Below are positions 5,995-6,526 of a stretch of DNA of 6,526 bases, piece after piece. Where the stretch lies: NCBI GenBank assembly GCA_021838065.1, contig JAKCEJ010000173.1:1-6526 (forward strand), given 5' to 3'. The first letter of the stretch is position 1. Each line of letters begins with the position of its first letter. The notes beneath the pieces were generated by a model. The model had not been told where the DNA came from and ran no database searches. It was given only the letters and a program-made list of their open reading frames with translations. The translations under genes and the position numbers were made by a program. Origin of the DNA: Pseudomonadota bacterium (lineage in GTDB: Bacteria; Pseudomonadota; Gammaproteobacteria; Steroidobacterales; Steroidobacteraceae).

Positions 5995-6526
5995 ATGGAA
6001 ACCGCCCGCGAACCGCAACCTACCGTGTTCGTCGTCGATGATGACGAGGCGGTGCGCGCCTCCTTGCGGCTGCTGCTGAAGTCGGTCGGCCTGCCGGCGA
6101 CAGTTTACTGCAGCGCCCAGGAGTTTCTCGCCCAATACGAGGCGCGTCAGCCCGGCTGCGTGGTGCTCGATGTGCGCATGCCCGGCATGAGCGGCCTCGA
6201 GCTGCAGCAGCTGCTGAATCTACGCGGGGCGACCATCCCGGTGATCTTCATTACCGGCCACGGCGACATTCCGATGGCGGTCGAGGCGATGCAGCACGGC
6301 GCGTTCGATTTTCTGCAAAAGCCCTTCCGCGACCAGGACCTGCTCGACCGCGTGCAGCGCGCCCTGGAGAAGGACCAACGCACGCGGCTCGAGCTGAAGG
6401 AGCAGGACCGCATCCGCGAGCGGCTGGGCTCACTCACACCGCGCGAGCGCGAAGTGCTCAACCTCATCACGCGCGGCAAGCCGAACAAGGTGGTCGCGGC
6501 GGACCTCGGCGTCAGCCAGCGCACGG
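5995..6526 (+). CDS. FixJ/NarL-type two-component response regulator (partial, C-terminus outside window)
   Basis: 177 residues are visible of a family that is usually about 200-210. The receiver domain covers roughly 10-125: acidic Asp15 and Asp16, phosphoacceptor Asp59 in VVLDVRMPGMSG, Thr87 in FITGHGD and Lys109 in FLQKPF. The ITGHGD and QKPF signatures are typical of the FixJ subgroup. A charged linker at 125-145 leads to a LuxR-type helix-turn-helix beginning SLTPREREVLNLITRGKPNK at 146-165 and cut at SQRT. It should be a cytoplasmic DNA-binding activator or repressor switched by a sensor histidine kinase, but no kinase is present in this window, so its signal is unknown. The ATG at 5995 is supported by GGTGA seven bases upstream and by the receiver domain starting at the expected distance. 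It is divergent from the dksA-like gene. Confidence 0.93.
   Translation, partial: METAREPQPTVFVVDDDEAVRASLRLLLKSVGLPATVYCSAQEFLAQYEARQPGCVVLDVRMPGMSGLELQQLLNLRGATIPVIFITGHGDIPMAVEAMQHGAFDFLQKPFRDQDLLDRVQRALEKDQRTRLELKEQDRIRERLGSLTPREREVLNLITRGKPNKVVAADLGVSQRT

Overview
The window is GC-rich bacterial chromosome. It most likely comes from a gammaproteobacterium related to the Xanthomonadales or their neighbours. This rests on an 860-residue fusion of aspartate kinase and diaminopimelate decarboxylase, an arrangement known from Xanthomonas and Xylella, next to a PBP1b-type penicillin-binding protein with the UB2H region typical of gammaproteobacterial PBP1b. The lineage is an inference; the fusion and the protein families are seen directly. 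There is no sign of a mobile element, phage, CRISPR array, tRNA or rRNA.

Layout: five genes lie on the minus strand and read right to left. They are a short DksA/TraR-type zinc-finger protein (5789-5436), an S-adenosylmethionine hydrolase overlapping it by four bases (5439-4615), a 72-residue charged protein of unknown function (4509-4291), the lysAC fusion (4164-1582), and a bifunctional peptidoglycan synthase mrcB (1513 to the left edge, C-terminus cut off). One gene runs the other way: a FixJ/NarL-type response regulator starts at 5995 and leaves the window at the right edge before its helix-turn-helix is complete. Many other long open frames exist on both strands, but they are shadows produced by high GC content.

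How the genes may work together: the dksA-like/SAM hydrolase pair looks translationally coupled (ATGA overlap). LysAC carries the first committed step and the last step of lysine synthesis, with an ACT region that keeps most residues of a lysine-binding site. Its decarboxylase half consumes meso-diaminopimelate, the amino acid that peptidoglycan needs, and the next gene encodes a peptidoglycan polymerase/crosslinker. The order is therefore metabolically sensible, though co-transcription is not proven.

The non-coding stretches are short but structured. The 126-base lysAC leader holds a nested inverted repeat. The 68-base lysAC-mrcB gap holds a perfect hairpin, a palindrome and a run of eight C. 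The 205-base divergent region between the dksA-like gene and the response regulator holds a 25-base dyad. The 105-base AT-richer gap at 4510-4614 holds a plausible promoter. I found no clearly novel system; the best leads are these leaders, the uncertain mrcB start and the DksA-like/SAM hydrolase pair.
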